A stretch of DNA of 64,000 nt from Rhodopseudomonas_A sp036404135 (GTDB taxonomy: Bacteria; Pseudomonadota; Alphaproteobacteria; Rhizobiales; Xanthobacteraceae). Of the stretch, positions 30,318 through 38,960 are shown one piece after another. The notes beneath the pieces are model-generated. The model was not told the origin of the DNA, ran no database searches, and saw only the letters and a list, made by a program, of their open reading frames with translations. The stretch's first letter is position 1, and each line of letters starts with the position of its first letter. The position numbers were made by a program, and so were the translations under genes. Where the stretch lies: NCBI RefSeq assembly GCF_036404135.1, contig NZ_DASWPE010000086.1:24972-88971 (forward strand), read 5' to 3'.

Positions 30318-31874
30318 ATGAGCCAGAACGCAGAAAAGATCCTCGACCACTTCGACCTGTTCGCCAAGCCAGACTACAAGGAAATGCTGGAAGGCAAGCG
30401 CAAGAACTTCGAAAACGCGGTCTCGGATGTCGAACTCGACCGCGTCCGTGAATGGACCAAGACGCCGGAATATCAGGAGAAGAATTTCGCGCGTGAATCC
30501 CTGGTCATCAACCCGGCCAAGGCCTGTCAGCCGCTCGGCGCGGTGTTCGCGGCGGTCGGCTTCGAGAAGACGCTGCCGTTCGTGCACGGCTCGCAGGGCT
30601 GCGTCGCCTATTATCGCAGCCACTTCTCCCGCCACTTCAAGGAGCCGACCTCCTGCGTCTCCTCGTCGATGACGGAAGACGCCGCGGTGTTCGGCGGGCT
30701 CAACAACATGATCGACGGCCTGGCCAACGCGCACGCGCTGTACAAGCCGAAGATGATCGCGGTCTCCACCACCTGCATGGCCGAAGTGATCGGCGACGAC
30801 CTCAACGCCTTCATCAAGGGCGCCAAGGAAAAGGGCTCGGTGCCGGCGGATTTCGACGTCACCTACGCCCACACCCCGGCCTTCGTCGGCAGCCACATCA
30901 CCGGCTACGACAACGCGATGAAGGGCATCGTCGAGCATTTCTGGGACGGCAAGGCCGGCACCACGCCGAAGCTGGAGCGCCAGCCCAACGGCTCGATCAA
31001 CTTCATCGGCGGTTTCGACGGCTACACCGTCGGCAACATGCGCGAGATCAAGCGGTTGTTCGACCTGATGGAGATCAAATACACCATCTTCGGCGACAAC
31101 AGCGACGTCTGGGATACCCCGGCGGACGGTGAATTCCGGATGTATGACGGCGGCACTACGCTGGAAGACGCCGCCAACGCCATCCACGCCGTCGGCACCA
31201 TCTCGATGCAGGAGTTCTGCACCGAAAAGACGCTGGCGACCATCGCCGCGCACGGCCAGGAAGTCGCCGCGTTCAACCATCCGATCGGCCTCGCAGGCAC
31301 CGACAAGTTCCTGCAGGAAGTCTCGCGGCTGACCGGCAAGCCGATCCCCGAGGCGATCACCAAGGAGCGCGGCCGGCTGGTCGATGCCATCGGCGACTCC
31401 AACGCCCACATCCACGGCAAGAAGTTCGCGATCTTCGGCGATCCGGATCTCTGCCTCGGGCTGGCGGCGTTCCTGCTCGAGCTCGGCGCCGAGCCGACCC
31501 ACATCGTCGCCACCAACGGCAACAAGGCGTGGGAAGAGAAGGTCAGGCAGCTGCTCGCCTCCTCGCCGTTCGGCGCCAACTGCAAGGCCTATCCCGGCAA
31601 GGATCTGTGGCACCTGCGCTCGCTGCTGTTCACCGAACCCGTCGACTTCATGATCGGCTCGACCTACGGCAAGTATCTCGAGCGCGATACCAACACCCCG
31701 CTGATCCGGATCGGTTTCCCGATCGCCGATCGTCACCATCACCATCGCTACCCGGTGTGGGGCTATCAGGGGTCGCTCAACGTGCTGGTCAAGATCCTCG
31801 ACAAGATCTTCGACGAAATCGACAAGAACGTCGTCGCCGGCAAGAACGACATCAGCTTCGACATCATCCGCTGA
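30318..31874 (+). CDS. nifK: nitrogenase MoFe protein beta chain NifK
   Basis: A 518-residue beta subunit. P-cluster cysteine regions are PAKACQPLGAV, HGSQGCVAYYRSHF and STTCMAEVIGDD; the serine ligand region is near SSMTEDAAVFGG. It has the N-terminal extension typical of proteobacterial NifK. It ends with YPVWGYQGSLNVLVKILDKI, as in other members. It is separated from nifE by 25 bases, so nifHDKENX are probably one operon. Confidence 0.99.
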   Translation: MSQNAEKILDHFDLFAKPDYKEMLEGKRKNFENAVSDVELDRVREWTKTPEYQEKNFARESLVINPAKACQPLGAVFAAVGFEKTLPFVHGSQGCVAYYRSHFSRHFKEPTSCVSSSMTEDAAVFGGLNNMIDGLANAHALYKPKMIAVSTTCMAEVIGDDLNAFIKGAKEKGSVPADFDVTYAHTPAFVGSHITGYDNAMKGIVEHFWDGKAGTTPKLERQPNGSINFIGGFDGYTVGNMREIKRLFDLMEIKYTIFGDNSDVWDTPADGEFRMYDGGTTLEDAANAIHAVGTISMQEFCTEKTLATIAAHGQEVAAFNHPIGLAGTDKFLQEVSRLTGKPIPEAITKERGRLVDAIGDSNAHIHGKKFAIFGDPDLCLGLAAFLLELGAEPTHIVATNGNKAWEEKVRQLLASSPFGANCKAYPGKDLWHLRSLLFTEPVDFMIGSTYGKYLERDTNTPLIRIGFPIADRHHHHRYPVWGYQGSLNVLVKILDKIFDEIDKNVVAGKNDISFDIIR

Positions 31875-31899
31875 GGTCTGTTAGATAGGACGTCCGAAA

Positions 31900-33570
31900 A
31901 TGAGCAGCCTGGCCGACAAGATTCAAGAAGTCTTCAACGAGCCAGGCTGCGCCACCAACACCGGCAAGGCCGCCAAAGAGCGCAAGAAGGGCTGCAGCAA
32001 ACCGTTGCAGCCCGGCGGCGCCGCCGGCGGCTGTGCCTTTGACGGCGCCAAGATCGCGCTGCAGCCGGTCACCGACGTCGCCCATCTGGTGCACGGCCCG
32101 ATCGCCTGCGAAGGCAGTTCGTGGGACAACCGCGGCGTCAAGTCGTCGGGCTCCAAGCTGTACCGCACCAGCTTCACCACCGACATGGGCGACAACGACG
32201 TGGTGTTCGGCGGCGAGAAGCGGCTGTTCAAGTCGATCCGCGAAATCATCGAGAAATATCATCCGCCGGCGGTGTTCGTCTATCAGACCTGCGTGCCGGC
32301 GATGATGGGCGACGACATCGCCGCGGTCTGCAAGGTGGCGGCCGAGAAGTTCGGCACGCCCTGCATCCCGATCATCGCGCCGGGCTTCGTCGGCCCGAAG
32401 AATCTCGGCAACAAGCTCGCCGGCGAGGCGATGCTGGATTACGTGATAGGCACGCAAGAGCCCGACTTCACCACCCCTTACGACATCAACATCATCGGCG
32501 AATACAACGTCGCCGGCGAATTGTGGCAGGTCAAGCCGCTGTTGGACGAGCTCGGCATCCGCATCCTGTCCTGCCTGTCGGGCGACGCGCGCTATCACGA
32601 GATCGCCCGTTCGCACCGCGCCAAAGCGGCGATGATGGTGTGCTCCACCGCGATGATCAACGTCGCCCGCAAGATGGAGGAGCGCTACGGCATCCCGTAT
32701 TTCGAGGGCTCGTTCTACGGCATCACCGACACTTCGGATTCGCTGCGGCAGATCGCAAGGCTGTTGATCGCGCGCGGCGCCGACGCCGAGCTGATGGACC
32801 GCGTCGAAGCGGTGATCGCCCGCGAGGAGGCCCGCGCCTGGGAGGCGCTCAAGGCGTTTACCCCGCGGCTCACCGGCAAGAAGGTGCTGCTGATCACCGG
32901 CGGGGTCAAATCCTGGTCGGTGGTTGCGGCGCTGCAGGAGGCAGGGCTCAGCATCGTCGGCTCCAGCGTCAAGAAGTCGACCAAGGAGGACAAGGAGCGG
33001 CTCAAGGAGATGAGCCCCGACGTCCACCAGATCGACGATCTGCGGCCGCGCGACATGTACAAGATGCTGAAGGAGGCCAAGGCCGACATCATGCTGTCCG
33101 GCGGGCGCTCGCAATTCGTGGCGCTGAAGGCCAAGATGCCCTGGCTCGATATCAACCAGGAGCGGCACTACGCTTACGCTGGCTATGTCGGCATCATCGA
33201 AATGGTGCGGCAGATCGACAAGGCGCTGTCCAACCCGGTGTGGGCGCAGGTCCGGATGCCGCCGCCGTGGGACGAGGTGAGCTGGGAGGACCGCGCCGAC
33301 GCCGCCAATGCGGCGGACGAAGCGGCGCTTGCCGCCGATCCGGAGCGCGCCGAGGCCGAGCGCTGGGCGAGCATCGTTTGCAAATGCAAGGAGATCAGCG
33401 TCGGCACCATCGAGGATGCGATCCGCAGCCACGACCTCACGGTGATCGCGCAAGTCACCCAGCTCACCCAGGCCGGCGGTGGGTGCGGATCTTGCAAGGA
33501 GACCATCGCGGCGATGTTGGCGCGCGAAGCGGCCTCCGCCGCCGGCGCGCCCTCCGTTCAGGTCGCATGA
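31900..33570 (+). CDS. nifE: NifE with C-terminal BFD-like [2Fe-2S] module
   Basis: A 556-residue FeMo-co assembly scaffold subunit. Residues 1-470 are the NifE core (CSKPLQPGGAAGGC; HGPIACEGSSWDNRG; QTCVPAMMGDDI). About residues 485-545 form an added module with C494-x-C496-x32-C529-x2-C532 (VCKCKE ... GGGCGSCKE), the bacterioferritin-associated-ferredoxin pattern. The spacing is identical to the middle domain of NifU in this window. Enteric and Azotobacter NifE end earlier. The extra cluster may deliver electrons or Fe-S units to the scaffold (inference). Confidence 0.96.
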   Translation: MSSLADKIQEVFNEPGCATNTGKAAKERKKGCSKPLQPGGAAGGCAFDGAKIALQPVTDVAHLVHGPIACEGSSWDNRGVKSSGSKLYRTSFTTDMGDNDVVFGGEKRLFKSIREIIEKYHPPAVFVYQTCVPAMMGDDIAAVCKVAAEKFGTPCIPIIAPGFVGPKNLGNKLAGEAMLDYVIGTQEPDFTTPYDINIIGEYNVAGELWQVKPLLDELGIRILSCLSGDARYHEIARSHRAKAAMMVCSTAMINVARKMEERYGIPYFEGSFYGITDTSDSLRQIARLLIARGADAELMDRVEAVIAREEARAWEALKAFTPRLTGKKVLLITGGVKSWSVVAALQEAGLSIVGSSVKKSTKEDKERLKEMSPDVHQIDDLRPRDMYKMLKEAKADIMLSGGRSQFVALKAKMPWLDINQERHYAYAGYVGIIEMVRQIDKALSNPVWAQVRMPPPWDEVSWEDRADAANAADEAALAADPERAEAERWASIVCKCKEISVGTIEDAIRSHDLTVIAQVTQLTQAGGGCGSCKETIAAMLAREAASAAGAPSVQVA

Positions 33571-33578
33571 GGTCGGCT

Positions 33579-34952
33579 ATGGCAAAGATCAAGACATCCA
33601 CCAAGTCCTGTACCGTCAACTCGCTGAAAATGAGCCAGCCGCTCGGCGGCGCGCTGGCGTTCATGGGCGTGCGCAACTGCATGCCGCTGCTACACGGTTC
33701 ACAAGGCTGTACATCGTTCGGTTTGGTACTGTTTGTGCGTCACTTCCGGGAATCCATCCCGCTGCAGACCACGGCGATGAGTGAGGTCGCCACCGTGCTC
33801 GGCGGCTTCGACAATGTCGAACAGGCGATTGTCAACATTGTCGGACGTACCAAACCCGACATCATCGGCATCTGTTCGACCGGCGTCACCGAAATCAAGG
33901 GCGACGACGTCGACGGCTTCATCAAGATCATCCGCGCCAACCACCCCGAACTGGCCAATGTGGCGCTGGTCAATGTCGCCACCCCGGATTTCAAGGACGC
34001 CTTCGAGGACGGCTGGTCGAAGGCCACCACGCGCCTCGTCGAAGCCTTGGTGCTGCGGCCGGCGTCCGGCACCTCGCGGCGCCAGGGCCGGCTCAACGTG
34101 CTGCCGGGCAGCCATCTCACCCCGGGCGATCTCGACGAACTGCGCGACATCATCGAGGCGTTCGGGCTGCAGCCGACCTTCCTGCCGGATATCTCCGGCT
34201 CGCTCGACGGTCACGTTCCCGACGACTTCACCCCGACCACCCATGGCGGCGTCTCGGTGGCGCAGATCGCGGCGATGGGCACCGCGATCCACACCATCGC
34301 GATCGGCGAACAGATGCGCCCCGCCGCCGAGGCGATGGAAGCCCGCACCGGGATTCCCTTCACCCTGTTCCGCCGCTTGACGGGCCTCGCGCCGAACGAC
34401 GAATTCATCGCTTGTCTCGCCAAGATCAGCGGCCGGCCGGTGCCGGCGAAATACCGCCGCCAGCGCAGCCAGCTGATCGACGCCATGCTGGACGGCCATT
34501 TCTACTTCGGCGGCAAGTCGGTGGCGATCGGCGCCGAGCCCGACATGCTGCTCAATATCGGCGGCTGGCTCGCCGACATGGGCTGCCGCATCACAAGCGC
34601 GGTGACCACCACCACCTCGCCGGCGCTCGACCAGATCCCCTGCGACGAGGTGTTGATCGGCGACCTCGAGGATCTCGAGGCCGGCGCTGAGGGTTGCGAC
34701 CTCCTGGTGTCGCATTCGCACGGCCGCCAGGCCGCCGCGCGGCTCGCCATTCCGTTCCTTCGCATCGGCCTGCCGATCTTCGATCGGCTCGGCGCCGCGC
34801 ATCAAACCTCGGTCGGCTACCGCGGCACCCGCGACCTGATTTTCACCGTCGGCAATCTGTTCATCGCCGACCTCCACGAACCGGATGTCGGTACCTGGCG
34901 ACAGCCCGTCACAACCACGGATTCCGTCAGTGCGACGCCTGCGACTCATTAA
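33579..34952 (+). CDS. nifN: NifN
   Basis: A 457-residue partner of NifE in the FeMo-co scaffold. Core motifs are CTVNSLKMSQPLGGALAFMG, LHGSQGCTSFGLVLFVRHF and GICSTGVTEIKGDD. An ATG at 33567 overlapping the nifE stop (ATGA) is possible, but GAGG lies 6 bases before 33579 and MAKIKTSTKSCTVN is the usual family start. It is translationally linked with nifE. Confidence 0.97.
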   Translation: MAKIKTSTKSCTVNSLKMSQPLGGALAFMGVRNCMPLLHGSQGCTSFGLVLFVRHFRESIPLQTTAMSEVATVLGGFDNVEQAIVNIVGRTKPDIIGICSTGVTEIKGDDVDGFIKIIRANHPELANVALVNVATPDFKDAFEDGWSKATTRLVEALVLRPASGTSRRQGRLNVLPGSHLTPGDLDELRDIIEAFGLQPTFLPDISGSLDGHVPDDFTPTTHGGVSVAQIAAMGTAIHTIAIGEQMRPAAEAMEARTGIPFTLFRRLTGLAPNDEFIACLAKISGRPVPAKYRRQRSQLIDAMLDGHFYFGGKSVAIGAEPDMLLNIGGWLADMGCRITSAVTTTTSPALDQIPCDEVLIGDLEDLEAGAEGCDLLVSHSHGRQAAARLAIPFLRIGLPIFDRLGAAHQTSVGYRGTRDLIFTVGNLFIADLHEPDVGTWRQPVTTTDSVSATPATH

Positions 34953-34998
34953 CGGTCAGTCAGGCGGCACACTGGAGGCCCAGCAAAGGAGAGCCAGC

Positions 34999-35406
34999 AT
35001 GAAGGTCGCGTTTGCCACCCAGGACATGAAGCGCGTCGACGCGCATTTCGGCTGGGCCAAGAATATTGCGATCTACGATATCTCGCCGGACGGCTCGCGC
35101 TTCCTCGAAGCGGTGCAATTCGGCGACGACATCGAGGATGGCAACGAGGACAAGCTGGCGGCGCGGATCGACGCGATCCGCGATTGCGCGATCCTCTACG
35201 TCGCCGCGATCGGCGGCTCCGGCGCCGCCCGCGTGGTCGCCGCCAACGTCCATCCGATGAAGGTGGCCGAGCCGCAGCCGATCGCCGAGCTTCTGGAAAA
35301 GCTCTGCGCCGTGCTGAAGGGCAATCCGCCGCCGTGGCTGCGCAAGGCGCTCTTGAAGGGCGAAGAGCGCAAGTTCGATTTCGCCGAGGAGGTGGAGCAT
35401 GGTTGA
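34999..35406 (+). CDS. nifX: NifX, FeMo-co precursor carrier
   Basis: A 135-residue protein of the NifX/NafY/NifB-C-terminal family that holds NifB-co or VK-cluster between NifB and NifEN. Core: VAFATQDMKRVDAHFGWAKNIAIYDI and LYVAAIGGSGAARVV. The ATG at 34999 follows AAAGGAG. It overlaps the next gene by 8 bases. Confidence 0.95.
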   Translation: MKVAFATQDMKRVDAHFGWAKNIAIYDISPDGSRFLEAVQFGDDIEDGNEDKLAARIDAIRDCAILYVAAIGGSGAARVVAANVHPMKVAEPQPIAELLEKLCAVLKGNPPPWLRKALLKGEERKFDFAEEVEHG

Positions 35407-35866
35407 CGCGATCGTCGCCGAATGCGACCCCGCGCTGGACTCGGTGTTCGTCAAGGAACTGATCAAGCAGTGGCGGGCGCAGGACACCCATGGCGCCTGG
35501 GAGGGCAAGAGCGACCTCGAGCTGATCGAGCCCTACATTCTCAACAAGGAGAAGCGCCGCGAGATTCCGATCGTCGGCGATCCGGATCCGGAAACGCTGT
35601 GGCGGCTGGAATTGTTCTACAACGCGGTGTGCCTGGCGATCGAGCGCGAGACCGGCCTGATGGTGTCGCCGATGATGAAGATGCACCACGAAGGTTTCGG
35701 CCGGATGATCCTGGCCGCCGGCCGGCTGATCGTCGTCAACAAGCAGCTGCGCGACGTGCATCGCTTCGGCTTCGACACGCTCGGCAAGCTCGCCGAGGAG
35801 GGCGACAAATTCGTTACCTCCGGCATCGAGATGATCCGCAAATATCCCGAAGTTGCCGCGATCTAA
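35399..35866 (+). CDS. NifX-associated protein (DUF269 family)
   Basis: A 155-residue protein of the family found directly after nifX in nearly all proteobacterial clusters. Motifs: FVKELIKQWRAQDTHGAWEGKSD, ILNKEKRREIPIVGDPDPETLWRLE and GRLIVVNKQLRDVHRFGFD. Its biochemical role is not settled; the constant position argues for cofactor trafficking. It overlaps nifX. Confidence 0.9.
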   Translation: MVDAIVAECDPALDSVFVKELIKQWRAQDTHGAWEGKSDLELIEPYILNKEKRREIPIVGDPDPETLWRLELFYNAVCLAIERETGLMVSPMMKMHHEGFGRMILAAGRLIVVNKQLRDVHRFGFDTLGKLAEEGDKFVTSGIEMIRKYPEVAAI

Positions 35867-35886
35867 AAGCCAGTCGGAGACCGCCG

Positions 35887-36093
35887 ATGTCTGACGTCGA
35901 AACGCTGAAAGCCGAGATCAAGAAACTGTCGTCGCGCGCCATCAACGCGAAGATGAACCTGCACGATCTGTCGGAGGAACTGCCGGTGAACTGGCAGACC
36001 ATCATGACCGTGGCGCAGGAAACCCACGACGCCTATGCGGCGCTGGAAGCCGCCCGCAAGACCTTGAAAGAGCTGGAAGCCAAGGCGGCCTAA
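35887..36093 (+). CDS. DUF683/CCE_0567-type small nif protein
   Basis: A 68-residue helical protein (VETLKAEIKKLSSRAINAKMNLHDLSEELPVNWQTI...AYAALEAARKTLKELEAKAA). It matches the small family that follows nifX-DUF269 in many clusters; a cyanobacterial member folds as a helical hairpin and binds metal. It starts 20 bases after the DUF269 stop and belongs to the nifHDKENX operon. Confidence 0.82.
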   Translation: MSDVETLKAEIKKLSSRAINAKMNLHDLSEELPVNWQTIMTVAQETHDAYAALEAARKTLKELEAKAA

Positions 36094-36159
36094 GGCCGCG
36101 GTAGGCGATCCCGGTGCCGATTTCGCGCAGCCAAAGGCCGCGTAGCAGGAGTTGAAGAC

Positions 36160-36477
36160 ATGAGCATATTTTCCACCCGCGACGGCAAGCCGTGGGAGCC
36201 GACCTACATCACCGCGATCGACGGCGCCAAATGCATCGGCTGCGGCCGCTGTCACAAGGTCTGTTCGCGCGACGTCATGCATCTGATGGGCGTCAACGAG
36301 GACGGCGAACTGGTCGGCTGCTCGTTGGAAAACGACGACGACGATGACGATGAGGAATTCGTCCGCAAGGTGATGGTGCTCGACCAGGCCGGCAATTGCA
36401 TCGGCTGTTCGGCGTGCAACCGGGTCTGCCCGAAGGATTGCCAGACCCACGTCAAGGCCAGCGAACTCGGACTCTAA
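36160..36477 (+). CDS. fdxB: ferredoxin III, nif-specific (FdxB)
   Basis: A 105-residue 2[4Fe-4S] ferredoxin. Cluster motifs are CIGCGRCHKVCSRDV (about 26-40) and CIGCSACNRVCPKDC (about 83-97), separated by an acidic insert with nine consecutive Asp/Glu residues (ENDDDDDDEEF). It probably donates electrons in cofactor assembly or to nitrogenase. A 13-base tandem duplication covers its 3' end. Confidence 0.93.
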   Translation: MSIFSTRDGKPWEPTYITAIDGAKCIGCGRCHKVCSRDVMHLMGVNEDGELVGCSLENDDDDDDEEFVRKVMVLDQAGNCIGCSACNRVCPKDCQTHVKASELGL

Positions 36478-36490
36478 GCGAACTCGGACT
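36461..36490 (+). repeat. tandem duplication at the fdxB 3' end
   Basis: GCGAACTCGGACT occurs at 36461-36473 and again at 36478-36490, a 17-base period. The first copy encodes the last fdxB residues (SELGL); the second sits after its stop, just before the nifQ ribosome site. Confidence 0.85.
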
Positions 36491-36504
36491 GAAGGAGTTT
36501 TCCC

Positions 36505-37212
36505 GTGATCGTCGCAGCGCTGCAGCACAATTCGGCCGGCCCAATGCGGCTCGCGTCGCGCCCGATCGTTGTCGATGATGGCGACGAGGCCTCGCCGGCC
36601 GCCGCGATCTATCGCGTGCTCACCGGCCGCGACGCGGCGAACGCCCGGATCGAGAGCGATCGCGACTTCGACCGCCACGTGCTGGCCTCGATCCTCGCGG
36701 TGGCGTTGACCGAGCGCGGCGCGGTCGCCGAGCGCAGCGGGCTTGCGGCGGACGATCTCGTGGTGCTGCTGGGGCGCTGGTTTCCGCATATCGCCAAGCT
36801 GTTCATCCCCTCGATCGAAGGCGAGCCGGCGGACGATGACGAGGCCGGCATGGTGCGCGACCTGTTGCTAGCGCATCGCTCCAGCGACGGCGATATCGGC
36901 CGCTGGCTGGCGGCAATGGTGGCGCGCCGCGCCATGGAGCCGAACCATCTGTGGGAAGACCTCGGGCTGCGCGACCGCAGCGAATTGTCGCGGCTGTTGA
37001 CCCGGCATTTCGCCCCGCTGGCTAACAGCAACACCGGCAACATGCGCTGGAAGCGGTTCTTCTACCGCAAGCTCTGCGAGGACGACGGCATCGTGATGTG
37101 CTCGACGCCGGTGTGTACGCATTGCGGCGATTTCAGCCGCTGCTTCGGCGACGAGAGCGGCGAAAGCAGGATGGCCGACCGCCGCCGCGCGGTGGCGCTG
37201 CAGGCGTCTTAG
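36505..37212 (+). CDS. nifQ: NifQ, molybdenum donor for FeMo-co
   Basis: A 235-residue protein. The diagnostic C-terminal metal motif C-x4-C-x2-C-x5-C is present as CSTPVCTHCGDFSRC (about 200-214), preceded by MRWKRFFYRKLCEDDG. NifQ carries a Mo-Fe-S cluster that supplies Mo to NifEN. It starts with a GTG/ATG pair after AAGGAG, 27 bases from fdxB, and is the last gene of the nifH operon; a repeat follows. Confidence 0.95.
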   Translation: MIVAALQHNSAGPMRLASRPIVVDDGDEASPAAAIYRVLTGRDAANARIESDRDFDRHVLASILAVALTERGAVAERSGLAADDLVVLLGRWFPHIAKLFIPSIEGEPADDDEAGMVRDLLLAHRSSDGDIGRWLAAMVARRAMEPNHLWEDLGLRDRSELSRLLTRHFAPLANSNTGNMRWKRFFYRKLCEDDGIVMCSTPVCTHCGDFSRCFGDESGESRMADRRRAVALQAS

Positions 37213-37256
37213 TTCGAACTCGTCCTTTTTGCTTCGACGCGTTCAACAAAGGGCGC

Positions 37257-37380
37257 CGTCATTCCGGGGCGCGAGGCCGAACGGCCGAGCGAACCCGGAA
37301 TCTGGCTACAGGGTAAGCGCCCGCCCGGTTGCGGAATTCCGGGTTCGTGCACGGCTGGCGCCGTTCGCGCCCCGGAATGA
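37257..37380. repeat. dispersed palindromic element (GTCATTCCGGGGCGCGA type), copy 1
   Basis: Long imperfect inverted repeat with ends GTCATTCCGGGGCGCGA and TTCGCGCCCCGGAATGAC and inner arms CGAACCCGGAATC / AATTCCGGGTTCG. The same element recurs after fixX (45785-45912). It lies right after nifQ and may also end or protect the transcript. Confidence 0.85.
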
Positions 37381-37478
37381 CAGCACCCTCGTATCGTCTC
37401 GCTGGGGCTCGTTTCACCCTCTTCAGCGTGGCTACTTCACGCCGTCGTCTTTGCGACGCTGTCGCAATCAGGCCTCGT

Positions 37479-37494
37479 TGTCGCAATCCCGACA
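37479..37494. promoter_or_regulatory. NifA upstream activator sequence (iscA-nifUSVW)
   Basis: TGTCGCAATCCCGACA, a perfect TGT-N10-ACA, 58 bases before the -24 element at 37552. Confidence 0.8.
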
Positions 37495-37551
37495 TTCCGG
37501 CCAACATCGAAAACCCAAGCGTTTCGCAGGCTTATCGGCCCGCGAACGCCG

Positions 37552-37566
37552 TGGCACGCCAGTTGC
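37552..37566 (+). promoter_or_regulatory. sigma-54 promoter of iscA-nifUSVW
   Basis: TGGCAC-GCCAG-TTGC, perfect -24/-12, 38 bases before the iscA ATG. Confidence 0.92.
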
Positions 37567-37603
37567 TTAGTGTTGATCACAAGCGATGCAGAGGAGCGTG
37601 CAC

Positions 37604-37924
37604 ATGATCACCCTGAGCGAAGAAGCCGGTAACGCCGTCAAGGCCGCGATGTCGCGGGCCGGCAAGACCGATGGCGGGCTGCGGGTCATGGTCGAGACCG
37701 GCGGCTGCGCCGGCTTCAAATACCTGATCGGGCTCGACACCGAGCCGCGCGCCGACGACGCGGTGATCGACGCCGGCGGAGTGAAAGTGTTCCTCGATCC
37801 GGACTCCCAGCCGCTGCTCACCGGGCTGAAGATCGGCTTCGTCGAGAGCCTGGAAGGCTCCGGCTTCACCTTCGACAACCCCAATGCCGGCACCAAATGC
37901 GGCTGCGGCAAATCCTTCGGCTAA
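37604..37924 (+). CDS. iscA: nif-specific IscA (HesB-type) Fe-S carrier
   Basis: A 106-residue A-type carrier with all three conserved cysteines: ETGGCAGFKY (about residue 36) and CGCG near the C-terminus. Start ATG follows GAGGAG. It heads the iscA-nifUSVW operon and probably accepts clusters from NifU. It is distinct from the HesB-like protein at 23990. Confidence 0.9.
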   Translation: MITLSEEAGNAVKAAMSRAGKTDGGLRVMVETGGCAGFKYLIGLDTEPRADDAVIDAGGVKVFLDPDSQPLLTGLKIGFVESLEGSGFTFDNPNAGTKCGCGKSFG

Positions 37925-37943
37925 TCCAGCGCGAGGCCGCTCC

Positions 37944-38960
37944 ATGGCAAGCATGCAGGACAGGTTCGGGGAGCACTTCTGCAACCCCAGGAACGTCGGC
38001 GTGCTGGCGCAGGCCAACGCGGTCGGCTCGGTCGGCACGCTGGGCTGGGGCGACGCCGTCAAGCTGATGCTGCAGATCGATCCCGATACCGACCGGATCG
38101 AACAGGCCCGGTTCCAGACCTTCGGCTGCAGCTCGGCGATCGCCTCGTCCTCGGCGATCACCGAGATGATTACCGGCAAGACCACCGACGAGGCGTTGGA
38201 GATCACCGCCGCCGACGTCGTCGAATTTCTCGGCGGGCTGCCGGCCGAGCGCATGTACTGCTCGGTGATGACCTACGAAGCCGTACAAAACGCCATCGCC
38301 AGCTACCGCCGGCAAGGCGCGCCGGCCGCGGCGACCGCCTCCGCGATCATCTGCAAATGCTTCGGCGTCACTGAGGCGATGGCCGAGCGCACCATCCGCA
38401 TCAATCATCTCACCGATCCGCATCAGGTGACGTTTCATACCAAGGCCGGCGGCGGCTGCTTTAGTTGCTACAAGCAGATCGAGACCGTGTTGGCGCGGGT
38501 CAATGCCGACATGGTCGCCGAGGGCAGTCTTGCGCCGCGGCAGGCCTACCGGCCGGGTTCGCTGCCGCCGTCGAGCGAAGCGCTGAAGCCGCGCGGCGAC
38601 GCGCCGCCGCCGCTGGGCACCGCCGCCGCGCGCGCCAATATTCCCGGCCACATCGCGATTCCGCCGCGCCCGGCGCCGACTGCCGCGGCACCGCGCCCGG
38701 TGCTGCCGCCGTCGGAGAACCGCGATCGCGGCACGCCGCAGCAATTCGAACTGATCAAGCAGGCGGTCGAGGCGCTGCGCCCGCATCTGCAGCGCGACGG
38801 CGGCGACTGCGAGCTGGTCGATGTCGACGGCAACACCATCTATCTGCGGCTGTCGGGCAATTGCGTCGATTGCCAATTGGCCTCGGTGACGCTGTCCGGG
38901 GTGCAGGCGCAGCTCGCCGAGAAGCTGCAGCGGGCGGTGCGCGTGGTGCCGGTGTCATGA
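37944..38960 (+). CDS. nifU: NifU, Fe-S cluster scaffold
   Basis: A 338-residue three-domain scaffold. The N-terminal IscU-like domain has its three cysteines (HFCNPRN, TFGCSSA, MYCSVM). The middle [2Fe-2S] domain has C-x-C-x32-C-x2-C (ICKCFG ... GGGCFSC). A Pro/Ala-rich linker (about 205-265) leads to the Nfu domain with CVDC. The linker is longer than in Azotobacter NifU. It assembles clusters from NifS-derived sulfur for NifH and NifB. Its stop overlaps the nifS start (ATGA). Confidence 0.97.
   Translation: MASMQDRFGEHFCNPRNVGVLAQANAVGSVGTLGWGDAVKLMLQIDPDTDRIEQARFQTFGCSSAIASSSAITEMITGKTTDEALEITAADVVEFLGGLPAERMYCSVMTYEAVQNAIASYRRQGAPAAATASAIICKCFGVTEAMAERTIRINHLTDPHQVTFHTKAGGGCFSCYKQIETVLARVNADMVAEGSLAPRQAYRPGSLPPSSEALKPRGDAPPPLGTAAARANIPGHIAIPPRPAPTAAAPRPVLPPSENRDRGTPQQFELIKQAVEALRPHLQRDGGDCELVDVDGNTIYLRLSGNCVDCQLASVTLSGVQAQLAEKLQRAVRVVPVS

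Noticed and set aside
28611..31745. Very long minus-strand open frame (1044 codons) across nifD-nifK
   Set aside because: It is antisense to two certain genes, has Asp/Val/Arg/His-biased composition typical of the GC-rich shadow frame, and shows no family motif.
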